From Sphaerulina vaccinii (Eukaryota; Ascomycota; Dothideomycetes; Mycosphaerellales; Mycosphaerellaceae): a stretch of DNA of 64,000 bases. The notes under the pieces are model-generated. The model was not told the DNA's origin. It was given only the letters and a program-made list of their open reading frames with translations, and made no database searches. Both the position numbers and the translations under genes were made by a program. Positions 1 through 11,169 of the stretch are shown piece by piece. Location: the NCBI GenBank assembly GCA_022570795.1, contig JAKUDP010000001.1, positions 1,984,001-2,048,000 of the forward strand, in the 5' to 3' direction. Each line of letters opens with the position of its first letter. The first letter of the stretch is position 1.

Positions 1-1
1 G

Positions 2-52
2 GCGTTCTACGAGGTGATAAATGCTACAATGGGCACGCTTTCCGACGAGTAG
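2..52 (+). CDS. Possible 3' end of a gene cut by the left edge
   Basis: From base 2 one frame reads AFYEVINATMGTLSDE and then stops with TAG at 50-52. The composition looks like an ordinary protein C-terminus, but 16 residues identify no family. A second frame stays open to the stop at about 85 and would be an alternative. This could equally be chance. Sequence to the left of the window would settle it. Confidence 0.2.
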   Translation, partial: AFYEVINATMGTLSDE

Positions 53-1085
53 GCAATAGCTCGAATCCTGCAGCTGCAACGACATGAAGTCAGTGAAGAA
101 AGTCTGCGCACAACTTCATCCTCGGACAAAAAGTCAAGAAACACCTAACATCTTACCAAACCAGTATACTCAAGTCTCACTGCATCCGAACATTCTCACA
201 CTGGCAGGCACACTTCATGACTTCCTGATAAGTACTCCTGATGCAAAGGATATCCTGTCCCAATCCAAGAAGATCAAGAAGATTCTCTGGCTTTCGCAAT
301 CAGCTTCTCAGTCCAAGCTGTGCCTGAGTATGCCATTCAATATTTCATTTGTTAGTGTGAATTGCAACATGAGCCGGATCGAACAGCGATCGGTCGAGCA
401 CTTGTTTAGTCGAGTTGATGGTCAATCTTCCCACTGCATTAGTAGATTCGCGCTCGCGCTACGGCGACTACTCCTTTGAGTACGAGCGCGAAACGATGGA
501 AATATTCTATATCCAGAAGTTGTCCTTGGGCTCGTCAAGCCACCCTAGCGGAGAGATGATGAGAAGTGCCGAGATCGATTGCTTACTTCACATGACATGT
601 TATTGCATCGAAGTCCCTGCTGTGACAGCAAGCGTATAAACCTATCTTGAGTCCACATATATCCGTATTGTTGGGCACAGTGCTTGTCACAGTCATCATT
701 GCTAGACCTGATACTGCGCTCGTAGTGTTGCATGCCCTTCGCATCATGTTCCCAAAATTGTGGAGCTGGAGAAGTTGCCTGACGGGACGCCTCTCCAGAG
801 CTTCGGTGGTATCTCAATACACCGCAATCGCCTACGCGATGCTTGGTCCATGCCACGATTTCAGGCTCAGCCTGTGCTTGTCCATAACTCAGGCAGATGA
901 AGATATCTCCAGTGTACGTCCTCCAATCAAATACAAGCAAGAGGCTTCGCTTCTGCGCATCATGTGTTGGTATGCCCATATCCGCGGACGACCGGCGGCA
1001 ACGCGTCGTCATAAGCGAGGGGTTGAAGCAAAGGCTCAAAGTGAAGCGAGCGACTGTTGAGTGGAGCATAGCAATGATGAGTTGC
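53..1085. other. Intergenic, no supported gene
   Basis: About 1 kb downstream of the phosducin-like gene. Several open frames of 74-188 codons overlap each other on both strands (the longest minus-strand one, 545-1069, is 174 codons), but none has recognisable motifs, and their amino-acid make-up (many Ser, Arg, Cys, His) is that of chance frames. Probably 3' untranslated sequence plus spacer. Confidence 0.5.
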
Positions 1086-2043
1086 TCATCTCAAGATTTG
1101 ATGTCTAAAAGGCTAGAGTCAGCAGGCGCTGGAAGATTACACTTCCGGAGACACTTACCTCTTGAATACAGTCTCCAATGTGATAGCGTTCAGCTCAGCA
1201 TCATCTGGAAGCTCATTGATCAGAGGAATCAGTCCGGCGAACTTGTCTCCATTGCGGTATGCAATGATGGCTGGCACACCCATGGGCTCCATTTGTGCGT
1301 CTTCATAGTGCAGCTTGATGAAGCGAGCATCCTGATGCTTACTAGCCAAAGTACGAACGCAACGCTCGAACAGGTCACTAACTTGCGACTATTATATGTT
1401 AGCTTGGTGACCGAGATGCTACCCCTGGAGGACTCACGTAGTCGTCGTAGATGTAAACTATAACAACCGTGTCTGGATCAGACTTGTCGACAGCCTCCAG
1501 ATACCCATCTGGATCGACCATGCTGAGACTACCAAATAGCCTCGTGCTATTGCCATTACCATTGCGGTGCATCTGGCTTCCTTTCGGCCCTGTTTGCATC
1601 TCTTTCAATCTGCTCTGCCTCCATTTCTTCATGAACGCATCATCATCGACTCCGTCCTCGAGCTCGAACTCATCTTCCTCATCGATCTTCTCTGCAGGTA
1701 CCTGCTCCTTCAACGACAGCTGTTGGGTGAAGTTCGTCAAGCTGGATGTGCTTCGCATGGATGCTCGCTGAGTGCGACGAGAATCCGCGAAGTCTTGGGC
1801 ATCGGAGATGACTCCCTTGGGTCCAGTATTCGCACCATATCGCTTCATAGGTATGGTGCTCCTGGCACTGCTCATAGACGCCCGCGGCGGGTCTGCAACA
1901 GATGCAGGCGGTGTAACATCGGAATCGGAATCGTCAGAGAGATTCAAGAATGATCGCGCATCATCTTGTTCATCCTCAGGGTGCGCAGTGGAGCGTTCCT
2001 TGTCTCGCATCAACTCGTTGAATTCTTCCTGTGCGCCTGACAT
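1086..2043 (-). CDS. Phosducin-like protein (PhLP1 family), co-chaperone for G-beta-gamma assembly
   Basis: Three exons on the minus strand: 2043-1438, 1388-1159 and 1104-1086, giving 284 residues. Introns are GT-AG (about 50 and 54 bp), and joining them keeps the frame and ends in KRHQIL, a typical phosducin C-terminus. The N-terminal half is acidic and disordered (MSGAQEEFNELM start, DSDSD and DEEDEFELEDG stretches). The C-terminal half is the thioredoxin-like phosducin domain, with TVVIVYIYDDY, RFIKLHYEDA and GVPAIIAYRNGDK, and lacks a CxxC redox pair as expected for the family. Known role: PhLP1 works with the CCT chaperonin to fold G-beta and assemble it with G-gamma. The G-beta gene lies about 1.2 kb upstream on the same strand, so the two partners are near neighbours. 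The start is the first ATG of the open frame. Ordinary family length. Confidence 0.86.
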
Positions 2044-3235
2044 CCTGATTTCGGTAAATGCTGATTCGTCTCGCTCGCAGTGGTTCCCTCCAGTGAGGGA
2101 ATGGACGAAGTTTTGACTTCAATGTCACTGCAAGGTCAGAGATTATTCTTAGGACCAACACCACCCGGCGGCACAGTCCCTCTCTTCGGACAAGGATCGT
2201 GACACGAGCGAGCAACGAAGTCTGCGAAACATGTTGTTCGATATGTTTTCGTGCCTGAGCTGGATCTCACGTACTTGCTCGGCCGGCTGGCTTGAGCAGT
2301 CTAGGCAGTCGGCAGTCGGCAGTCCTGGTTGTCGGCGGTCGCGTGTTTCATGTCAACATGCAAAGCAAGCTAGCGTTAAGTGCCGGCGCAGAGTTTCGCG
2401 CTAGAGCCGTCTCCAGAAGAGCTAGTACACGCTGCTCGGTCTGTGAGCGAGCTGGTGTGCAGTAGTTCACGATGGTGATGGTTGTATCATTATGGGAATA
2501 GTACTACTACATCTGCTAGCACATGAGACGTCTGACCCGATTTCTATAACCAATGTAGCCAAGTTTGCCAACCAGGGATGATAATTTACCGACTGCTTGG
2601 ATCGAGAGCAATAGTTCGCAGCAGCTACGGCGGTACGGAGACGAAAAGAGCAACGAATGGTAGTTGGCAGTCTTGCCGTCAATCGACTCTTCCTCTCCAC
2701 TACAGTATCTGCATCTCTAACCAAGAATACAGCGGTTTATATGCCGTGACAAAGCTCAGCTTTTGGATCCCGTTGCGTGCTCGATACAGCTATTTGAACA
2801 GTGCGCCAGGAATGCGGCCAGCTCGCATCAAAGAAGAAATCCCTCCCACCAAAATGCCACTTCTTGCGCCGGCGCCTGGAGCACTCACTCGGGCGCTTCC
2901 GCAGGTACAGCTACTCAAGCAGAGTGATATGAAGAAAGGTAGTGCCCAATCGGGCTCGTCGTCTTAGGGAAAGATCATGCACCGCGGGGGCTCTGTAATC
3001 CAGTATGCCGCCACGTTTGATGGGTATAAGATATGGCTTGCTCCATCCAGAACAGTAGTGGGCAGATAAACTGCGAGGTCTTGTACATGATGAACACTCC
3101 GTCTGTCGAGTAACAAAGGAAGTATTGCATAGCGCTAGTTTGTTGGGTGTGAGATATACGGCGGCATTATACGGTATCGGGTACCGTGTGTCGTGTGTGC
3201 TACCAGTCTGAGACTTTTGTGAATAATCATGTCGA
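2044..3235. other. Intergenic between phosducin-like and G-beta genes
   Basis: About 1.2 kb holding the promoter of the phosducin-like gene and the 3' flank of the G-beta gene. At 2302-2325 there is a short imperfect tandem of GCAGTCG units. An open frame at 2578-2967 (+) has no recognisable motif and is not called. Confidence 0.5.
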
Positions 3236-4555
3236 TCATGCCCAGATTCGCAGCTGTGTCCAAACATTAGCGAGGATTTCGATTACCAACGCACTTGTGC
3301 GGACAATGCCACTTACCATTGAGTCCCAGGATCCCGTGCATAATGACATGGCATCATTGCTCACACCAAGACAGCTCACACGATTGTCATGTCCCTGGAG
3401 AGTGCCAACCCTTTCGCCTCGTAGAACGTCCCAAACCTGTCACGGTGTCAGCATGGTTTATCCTGTAGTTTGGCGTTGCCGATCGTAACTGACCTTGCAC
3501 TCAAAGTCGTCGTAGCCAGCAAAGAGCAATCGGCCAGACACTGAGAAAGCAACTGAGGTGATGCCGCATACGGGCTCGCCGATCTGAACACGGGTTAGCA
3601 TCACTGCAGTAGATTAGTGTGAATTGGCCGTGCTGACCGTGTAAGCCTGTAGCTCTCTGTCCGCGCGGATGTCAAACAGCCGGCAGGAGGCATCATCAGA
3701 GCCAGTTCCGAAAGCATTGCCGTTAGGAAAGAATTGGATGGCGTTAATGTCAGAATCATGCGCCGCAAAAGTCTGCGTGCACTTCTGCTGTCTGATATCC
3801 CACAGCTTCGCAAATGCGTCACATGCTCCAGACACGAACTGGTTGTTATCCAGGGGATTTATGCTCAAGCTCATAACATCGCCAAGATGGTCGGCGAATT
3901 CGGTAATCTTCTGTCCAGTCTCGATGTCCCAGAGCACGCAAGTCATGTCTCCTGACGATGTAAGAATGCGCCTGTCGTTGATAAATCGGCAGCAACTTAG
4001 ATATCCTGAGTGGCCACTGAGCTCGCGAGCTACTCGTGTGGGCCCTTCGCGGGCGGATAGATTGTAGATGGAGCAAATGTTGTCGAGACCGCCGCAGGCT
4101 ACGTAGTTGCCACTGGGCGAGTATGCGCATGTCATGACCCAAGATGACCGGAGGGGAATGGCGTGCACTTTGTTAGTGGTGTATGCGTCCCATATGATCA
4201 GCTTGCCATCCTGCGAGGCCGACACCAGATGTCTGCGGTCGGTAGACCAATGCATCGCGTAGATCTTGGCCAAATGTCCCTTGAGCGTTCGTTTCGTCTT
4301 CATGGCCAGCCTCGGCAGCTGTTCTGTTTGTCGTCGTGCGACATCGCGGACTGTCAGGAGAGGTATGTAAGCTCGTGGTCAACTCAGATCAGTTCGCGCT
4401 GTACACCGCAGCACGCAGCGGTGGACTGGCGCATTGGACTCACGTGTGGTATCTGCAAGCTCATCCTTCTTGCGCTTTATTCGGTCCTTGAGCGCCTCCG
4501 CGTCTCTCCTCGCTATCTGAATCTTGGTCTGGATGCTCTCGTTCGTGTCCGCCAT
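3236..4555 (-). CDS. Heterotrimeric G-protein beta subunit (WD40 propeller)
   Basis: Five exons on the minus strand: 4555-4444, 4350-3638, 3583-3494, 3436-3317 and 3253-3236, giving 350 residues, the normal G-beta length. All four introns are GT-AG and the frame is kept throughout. The N-terminus (MADTNESIQTKIQIARRDAE) is the helix that forms a coiled coil with G-gamma. It is followed by seven WD40 blades: LKGHLAKIYAMHW, KLIIWDAYT, SSGDMTCVLWDIETG, AKLWDIRQQK, CRLFDIRADRE, KVWDVLRGE, and the last blade ending LRIWA. Known role: it couples pheromone and nutrient receptors to adenylate cyclase and MAP kinase signalling at the plasma membrane, affecting development and, in pathogens, virulence (family knowledge). 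The last coding exon is only 18 bp and easy for gene finders to miss. Very secure call; orthologues are named Gpb1, SfaD or Ste4. Confidence 0.96.
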
Positions 4556-5828
4556 GCCGGCAGCGAGCGACGACGCTCAATGTCGCCTGCGTCGTGCGCG
4601 CACTCAGGTGGTATTGCGTCGTGGCGAGCGAGTCCGAGGAGCGCGAATCGAGCAAGGCAAGGGAGCGGTCGAAATGGAGAACCCCAGGTGCAAGCTTGGG
4701 CAGACGCCGCTTGTGTGGCCTTTGGGACGAGCTGTTTGTGCCGCAAACGTCTCGAAACAGACGGCAAAACAGAGGTCAGGCACAGGAACAGGAACGAACT
4801 GGGAGGGGTGGATGTTTCGCGCGGCGTCAATCCTCTGCGGGCTCCAGAACGGCCAGGACTGTCGGTGATGCTGTTGCTGTCGCAGAGGTTGGAACAGAGC
4901 AGCCAACAACGGCAGGAGCGCACAGTCCGTGCCCAAACCAAGACCGACGTTCTAATCTCTTTTCGAACTTCTACTTCTCATCAATATTGACGTGCTGCAC
5001 CTCCGCACCACTTCTCGCTCGCTGCAATGCTCATCAAGAGTGTCTCACGTGTGTCGAAGATACGGTGCCGTCGTCTCTTGTGTCGAATGAGCTGGCGAGC
5101 GTGCAACATAAGACCTATGAGCCTTGCTGACTCGGTACACCTTGCCTTCCGGAGGGCAGCCACAGCGAGATTGAAGTTCCTCCGCTTGCTGCCATCCGCT
5201 CCTCCAGCGTCCCGCAGACACCACCTACGTCTGACAAGTCTAGTAGTGTGTGTATCCTCAGCAGCAACTGCTCTTGTGCCGACCTGCCATGGCTGCCGAG
5301 CTCGACAATCTGTAAAGAAGTGGCTTGTCGATCATCCTGAGCCTGAGATGCAAGGAACAGGGAGCTTACGTCGGCTGTACTATAAGTCACGAACCACTCA
5401 TTTCTCCGCGAGCGACACGATACTCAATTTATTGCTTGGCTGTGCGTATTAATATACTGTCGTGCGTCCCCTATAGTATGCACACGATCATGCAGCCACT
5501 CTATCAATTTGAACAGAATACTTGCCCTGCAGTCACCAGTTCAGTCTACAAATTCGCGTTCGGACTCTATACGCTGTTAGTGTCAGCTGGACAGCGTGAT
5601 TCAAACCTTTCTCATGAACTGGCTTTGGGTATGCTGACTGCAGGATGGCAACGTAAGAAATAGCAAGAACACATATACTACAATGTCTATCGATATCGAT
5701 GTACAATATTGGGATGAGGGTCGTCGCGACCCACTCTTTTATGCTTGGCGGTTGCCAACTTCAGCTGTAACTTGTAAGAAACGAGCATCATTGTGATCAC
5801 CAACTTTCTTACAACGACAACTGCAAAT
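4556..5828. promoter_or_regulatory. Divergent intergenic region between G-beta and phospholipase D
   Basis: About 1.27 kb separating two genes read outwards, so it should carry both promoters and 5' leaders. Near 4785-4797 there is a short CAGGAA-type repeat, resembling the longer one at 11068-11100. Several overlapping chance frames occur, none with motifs. No clear TATA box was picked out. Confidence 0.5.
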
Positions 5829-8634
5829 ATGGCCTTCCTGTTCGACAAGGTCAAGAGCAGCCTGAAGGACGTGGAAACGAAGATCAAAGCAGAAGCGACT
5901 GGCAAGCCAGTACACGCTCACACAGACTCGTCCAATGCTTGCTCGGATAACGACAGCCACCATCTGCATCGCTTCCAAAGCTTTGCACCACAGCGTGAGG
6001 GCAATGAGGTGAAGTGGTACGTTGATGGCTGTTCATATATGTGGGCTGTCTCAATGGCAATTGAGAATGCGAAATCATCCATTTGGATGCTTGATTGGTG
6101 GCTTTCCCCCGAGCTATATCTTCGAAGGCCTCCTGCACAGCATGAGCAATACAGACTTGACAGATTGTTGTTCGCGGCAGCTCAAAGAGGTGTGCAAGTG
6201 AACATCATCGTATACAAGGAGGTCACGCAGGCTCTCACACTGAGCTCAAGCCACACGAAGCATTGGCTGGAGGATGAAGACAAGACTGGGAACATCAAGG
6301 TACGAACACTGTAATCGATATGTATGTAGTATAAGAGACTACTACTGACTACGTGTAGGTATTGCGGCATCCGGATCACCTGCCTGATAAGCAGACTCTG
6401 GCTTCGAGTTTCATTTCGAGCATCAAACAGTCTGGAATGAGTGCATCGAAGCTGGCCCAGCTTCCTGGCGACGCTCTCAAGGGCATATATGGCATGAATG
6501 AGAATGCGATCCTGTACTGGGCACATCATGAGAAGCTGTGCTTAGTCGACAGCCATGTTGCTTTCATGGGCGGCCTTGACCTCTGCTATGGTCGCTGGGA
6601 CACCAACAATCATGCGATAAGTGATGCGCATCCTGGTAATCTCGACAAGATCGTTTTCCCAGGCCAAGACTACAACAACGCAAGAATTATGGATTTCTCT
6701 GATGTCAGCCATTGGGAGAACAACAAGCTGCCACGAACAGGCAATAGTCGCATGGGCTGGTCAGACGTGGCGCTCTGCGCGAAGGGTCCCATCGTGGAGG
6801 ATCTGAAAGCGCACTTCGTGCAGAGGTGGAATTTCGTGTAAGCACCCCATCTCCGTACTTGACGGCACGCTATGCCTACTAGAGGGCGTTGCTGTACGAG
6901 TCAGGTACTGTGGCATAGCTGAGGCAGATGCTAACGACTATATCCAGATACTTCGAGAAGTACGACGTACGCAAAGATGCCAGGTACACGCCTCTCGTCT
7001 ATCATCCCCAGCGAGTCGGCATCATCGGCCACCCATATCAAGCCACCGAAGACGGTGGCGTCGAAGGCGAAGGTCAAACAGAAGGTTTTCGTAATAGAAT
7101 CCGTGAGCAGTATGAGCGAGGCCGTGCTAAGCTGGAGGAAGGCAGAGATCGCCTTCTCTTCGATCAAGAATACCCAACTGGCCCCCTTGGTGGAGTTGAG
7201 TGCCAAATTACTCGCAGCGCATGCAAGTGGAGTCATGGCGTATCTCTAGAGCATTCCATCGCCAACGCTTACATCCACACGATCAAGAACAGTAAGCACT
7301 TTTGCTACATGGAGAACCAATTCTTCATCACCGCGACTGGGCACGAACAGAAGCCCATCCGCAACCTGATAGGTGCAGCCATTGTCGAACGAGTACTGCG
7401 AGCTGCCAGAAACAATGAGAAATGGCACATGATCATCAACATCCCTTCAGTTCCAGCCTTTGCGGGTGATCTCAAGGATGACGCCGCATTAGGCACACGA
7501 GCAATCATGGAGTTCCAGTACTTCTCGATCTGCAGAGGTGGACATTCGATCATGGAAGAGATTGCTCGTCAAGGCGTCGATCCCATGCAGTATCTGCGTT
7601 TCTACAATCTCAGAAGCTACGATCGGATCAACACCAACGCTGCCATGGCGAAGGTGGAGGAGCAAGCTGGCGTGTCATACGACGACGCACGAAAAGGCTA
7701 TGACCAGCGATTCGCCAATTCCGATCAGTACAACCAGGAATACGCAGATGCTGATGGAAACGCCAATGCATACAACCAGTACCAACAGGCTGCTGGACAG
7801 ATGTCTGGTGGTGGTGCAAGTGGCCGCTGGGACTCAGTCTCCGAGTGTTATATGCTCAATGGACCTGACATTCGAAGCGTTCCTTGGGAGGGTGACCCAA
7901 ATACTGAGATGGACGCCTATGTTTCAGAAGAGCTATACATACACTCGAAACTGTTAATAGCAGATGATCGGGTGGTCATCTGTGGCTCTGCAAACTTGAA
8001 TGACCGATCTCAGCTGGGAGACCATGACAGCGAGATTGCCATGATCATCGAGGATCCCCAGGAGATAGATTCATACATGGCAGGACAGCCATGGAAAGCA
8101 TCAGTCTTTGCAGCGTCACTTCGTCGCCAGATCTTCCGAAAACATCTCGGTCTCCTCAAGACTCAACAGATGGATCAGCCAGACAACAACTTCTATCCTG
8201 TCGGCACGCCCAACGATTATGACTGGGGTAGCCGAGAAGACCATGCGGTTGCAGATCCTATCTCCGACTCCTTCTTATCGTTGTGGAATCAGACGGCAGC
8301 AACCAACACGCAATCTTTCGCGAAAGTGTTTCATCCGGTTCCGGATGACTCAGTAAAGACTTGGAAGGCCTACGATGAGTATTACGAGAAGTACTTCAAG
8401 GCTGACAATCCGGCGAAGAAGGGACAAGAGGACCAGAAGCCGACCTTCTGGAGATGGGGTCATGTAGTCAAGGAAAAGTTCAGTGCAGGGTCACAAGGAA
8501 CGCAGGAGATGAAAGAGGTGCTCAGCAGAATCAGAGGCAACCTTGTTGAGATGCCATTGCTTTTCTTGAAAGACGAAGATATTGCGAAGGAGGGACTGGG
8601 TCTGAATGCCTTGACCGAGGAGGTCTACACTTAA
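5829..8634 (+). CDS. Phospholipase D (two HKD motifs), without PX/PH domains
   Basis: Three exons: 5829-6299, 6359-6837 and 6948-8634, giving 878 residues. Introns are GT-AG (59 and 110 bp), and the protein reads NIK-VLRHPDHL and NFV-YFEKYD across the joins. Two catalytic HxKxxxxD motifs are present: HEKLCLVD (H214, K216, D221) followed by GGLDLCYGRWD, and HSKLLIADD (H649, K651, D656) followed by CGSANLNDRS. The enzyme hydrolyses phosphatidylcholine to phosphatidic acid and choline at membranes (family knowledge). The N-terminus (MAFLFDKVKSSLKDVETKI) is a short amphipathic segment rather than the PX and PH domains of yeast Spo14, a form seen in filamentous fungi. A region near residues 560-610 is rich in Gln, Asn and Gly and probably a loop. 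An in-frame ATG at 5793 could add 12 residues; 5829 fits the family better. Confidence 0.94.
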
Positions 8635-8980
8635 TTGATCAGTGTCAACACTGGAGGACCCGCCATACTCGTTAAAGCTGGAGTTCTGCAATAGGACGAC
8701 AGCCAAATGGAAGAGATGGCAGTCAATGGCCAAGGCAGATGGAGAGGTCTGTTACCAAGCATCGGCTTACGAAGTGCGTGATGAGGATGCGATGTTCGCC
8801 ATGACACTGTCACTATAATGAGATCAACACGGAGATACTATATGGGACGGACATGAGACATGGATGCACAATGATAGTTATGATGCATACTTATGTCGCG
8901 TTGGGGACCGGAAGGGAGACTTGCGGCACTCCAATGTATACAATGCACGACGTGAGGTCGCTATTGATGATGACCTGGCA
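8635..8980. other. Intergenic spacer
   Basis: About 350 bp of 3' flank of the phospholipase D gene. A minus-strand frame running into the PLD coding region (8733-8491) is a shadow of that gene. Nothing else seen. Confidence 0.5.
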
Positions 8981-9193
8981 TTAACTGCTTTGTCCGGTGA
9001 GTGCCTTCTGTGCAGTACACGTCAGCTCCTCCATTGCTAATCGACATCTCTCGAGACGCAGCTCGGTGCTGTGCACTGCTGCTTTTGTCAGAGTGTCGAA
9101 TTTGTGCTGTGCATTTCTCCTTGCTCGTGCTACCATCCAGTCTATGGCATCGACGCTGACTGGCGGGGAGGGCGGAGGCGGATAGTCCGACAT
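8981..9193 (-). CDS. Small hypothetical protein (70 aa)
   Basis: An ATG-started frame of 70 codons, beginning MSDYPPPPSPPVSVDAIDWM and followed by a predicted helical stretch rich in Ala, Arg, Leu and Glu (KFDTLTKAAVHSTELRLERC). The proline-rich start, charged helix and ordinary codon use make it more gene-like than nearby chance frames. I recognise no family, and it has no signal peptide or membrane segment. It lies downstream of the 192-residue unknown gene on the same strand and might be an extra exon or separate small gene. Transcript data would decide. Confidence 0.32.
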   Translation of the reverse strand: MSDYPPPPSPPVSVDAIDWMVARARRNAQHKFDTLTKAAVHSTELRLERCRLAMEELTCTAQKALTGQSS

Positions 9194-9468
9194 GATGTGG
9201 AGGTAGAGGTTCAGTCCTGCAAGTTGACTAAACAGTATGTCTGAAAGAGCTATTCCTGGATCATATCATTACAGTAGCCATTGTTCGGAGACAAAGGTGA
9301 CGTATCAAGGAAGTGAGCGAGCACTGAGACATAGAGAGGTGAGAAAGATGAGCTTTTAGAGAGTGTTTCTTTTGCAAAGACGTACACTGTCATGAGATTG
9401 GTATAGAAATGATCGATGTCTAATACTTACTTGTACATTCACAACAAGGTGACCGAACAGCTACATCT

Positions 9469-10047
9469 TCACTTGCGAGACTGATCCAAGCCCGCGAAGA
9501 AGTTCTTTCCCTTGGAGTATGCAGGAGAGCAGCTCTCCAAATCAACAAGTCGGGGAATCTGCGAAGGTCTAGGTGAAGGTGAGCTGTTGACAGTCTGAGC
9601 ACGCACAGGAATTCTAGACTGGAAATCAATCTGCTTCTTTGGCTCGGCTGTGTCAATCAAGGTCAATACATCCTCGCAGAGCTGCTCGTTGTGAGTGAGC
9701 TTGGAGTCAATAAGCTTGTTTCGGAGATTGGTGATGTCCTGCTTGGTCTTTGTACGATCCTCCTCGCACTGCTCAAGAGACGTGAGCTTTGAGAGGGGGA
9801 CACATGGCTTTGCGAGCTGGGCTTGTGCAGTGCGGATGTAATGCTCGGTCTCTTCGTTGAGGTTGTGGAGGTGCATCTCGCTCTTTGCATTGAGGAGCAT
9901 TAGCTTGTACTTCTCGTCGTAGGAAAGCTCTGTGGTGGCGGCCGGCGCTGGAGCAGCACGAGCGTATGCGCGGTTCATGTAGAACTCGAGCATGTCCTCA
10001 CCAGGAAGAGGGATATCAAGTGGGCTGGTGCTGTTGTTGTTGGACAT
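9469..10047 (-). CDS. Hypothetical protein with coiled-coil tendency (192 aa)
   Basis: Single-exon frame from the ATG at 10047 (MSNNNSTSPLDIPLPGEDM). An in-frame ATG at 10173 would add 42 residues of different, hydrophobic character (MATITLLTLDFPALL), which I take as 5' untranslated. The middle (residues about 40-130) is charged and helix-prone: SYDEKYKLMLLNAKSEMHLH, SLEQCEEDRTKTKQDITNLR. The C-terminal part is Ser/Pro-rich and ends with GKNFFAGLDQSRK. There is no signal peptide, membrane segment or known motif. Function unknown. The protein-like composition over 190 codons supports a real gene. A TATATA sequence at about 10236-10241 lies some 190 bp upstream. Confidence 0.6.
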   Translation of the reverse strand: MSNNNSTSPLDIPLPGEDMLEFYMNRAYARAAPAPAATTELSYDEKYKLMLLNAKSEMHLHNLNEETEHYIRTAQAQLAKPCVPLSKLTSLEQCEEDRTKTKQDITNLRNKLIDSKLTHNEQLCEDVLTLIDTAEPKKQIDFQSRIPVRAQTVNSSPSPRPSQIPRLVDLESCSPAYSKGKNFFAGLDQSRK

Positions 10048-11169
10048 CTTGAGGGTTGTTCTGAGATTGCTTCCGGAGCAATGATATTTGATATAGTGAA
10101 GATAGAAGTATACAACTTTACGAATCGATAGGAGTGCTGGGAAGTCTAGCGTTAGGAGAGTGATAGTGGCCATACTTAACTGTTCGAGTACTGTCTTTGT
10201 ATGCTGGTGTCAAAGGAAGCCGAACAAGAGAGGCTGTATATAGCTCAGTGTCGAGACAAAGCAGATTTATGACGCCGTTGTTCTTCGGGGCCAACAATGA
10301 CGATAGAAGATGACATGGCTGCTGGTCGTGATGGTTCGTCTCGAATGCGTGTCGATTCTAGCATGGCCGTCTTGTCCTTGGTGTTGTCCTCGTGCCGGTG
10401 TATTGATGTAGTTGGGAGAGGCCGATGATGGATGTGATCGTAGTCTCCGGGTCCATCGTATCAGCACAGCCTGCTGAAGCTGCCCATGATTGTAATGTGA
10501 GGCGCCGCCGCCGCATGCACGCGTACGATATGCTGTGCGTTGGCAAGGCTCTGCAGGCGCCGCAAGGCTACAGATCAGGAGAGAAATCTCGTTATCTTGT
10601 GTTATTATGATGCCTTCGCAAGCTGGCTTGTAGACGGATCCCTTTCCCTTCGACAGTAGGTATGCCCGCATTGCGAAGACGCGTGCCCAGAGTGTTTGAA
10701 GTGAAGGTCGTGGTCAAAGTGGTGAAAGGAAACTAGTGCGGACCTGGAACGCATACACAACGCCACAGCGCCGATCATCCCTGCATGCACAGCCTCTTCT
10801 ATATCGAGAGATCTCCTTCCTTTCACTCCAGACATTCGACATTTGCGACTCTGAGACACGCAAACTTCACGCTCGCTGGACAGACAGAAAGAAACATGCC
10901 ACGCGAAAATCTCGCGACTGAACACGACACTCCCTGAACACATCTCCATCAGCCCTCATCGCCGCGTCAGTCCACCTCGACTAGGCCCACTCCTCCTGCG
11001 GTCTAGGGTGTACGTAAGAGGACAACAGAAAAGTCGTCAGTCGTCAGCAAGTACAACAGTCAGCTCAGGCCAGGAACAGGAACAGGAACAGGAACAGGAA
11101 CGGTACTTCTCTGCACAACAGAACACCAACGAGGCATTTGCGCCAAACACATTCGCTTTCTCGCCAACC
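10048..11169. promoter_or_regulatory. Divergent intergenic region and rhomboid 5' leader
   Basis: About 1.1 kb between two outward-reading genes. A TATATA motif at 10236-10241 suits the leftward gene. A (CAGGAA)n-type hexanucleotide microsatellite of about five units lies at 11068-11100 in the presumed 5' leader of the rhomboid gene. The reading frame of that gene is open upstream to 11008 only because of this repeat (Gln-Glu repeats). No other gene supported. Confidence 0.5.
11068..11100 (+). repeat. Hexanucleotide microsatellite (CAGGAA)n
   Basis: About five uninterrupted CAGGAA units just upstream of the rhomboid start codon, in the presumed 5' leader. Length likely varies between isolates. 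Confidence 0.85.

Noticed and set aside
545..1069. Minus-strand open frame of 174 codons
   Set aside because: Rich in Arg, Ser, Cys and His, overlaps other frames of similar length on the plus strand, and has no motif; treated as chance.
4513..4941. Minus-strand frame overlapping the first G-beta exon
   Set aside because: Different frame from the verified G-beta exon and no motif.
10267..10671. Minus-strand frame upstream of the 192-residue gene
   Set aside because: Low-quality composition; more likely promoter and leader sequence.
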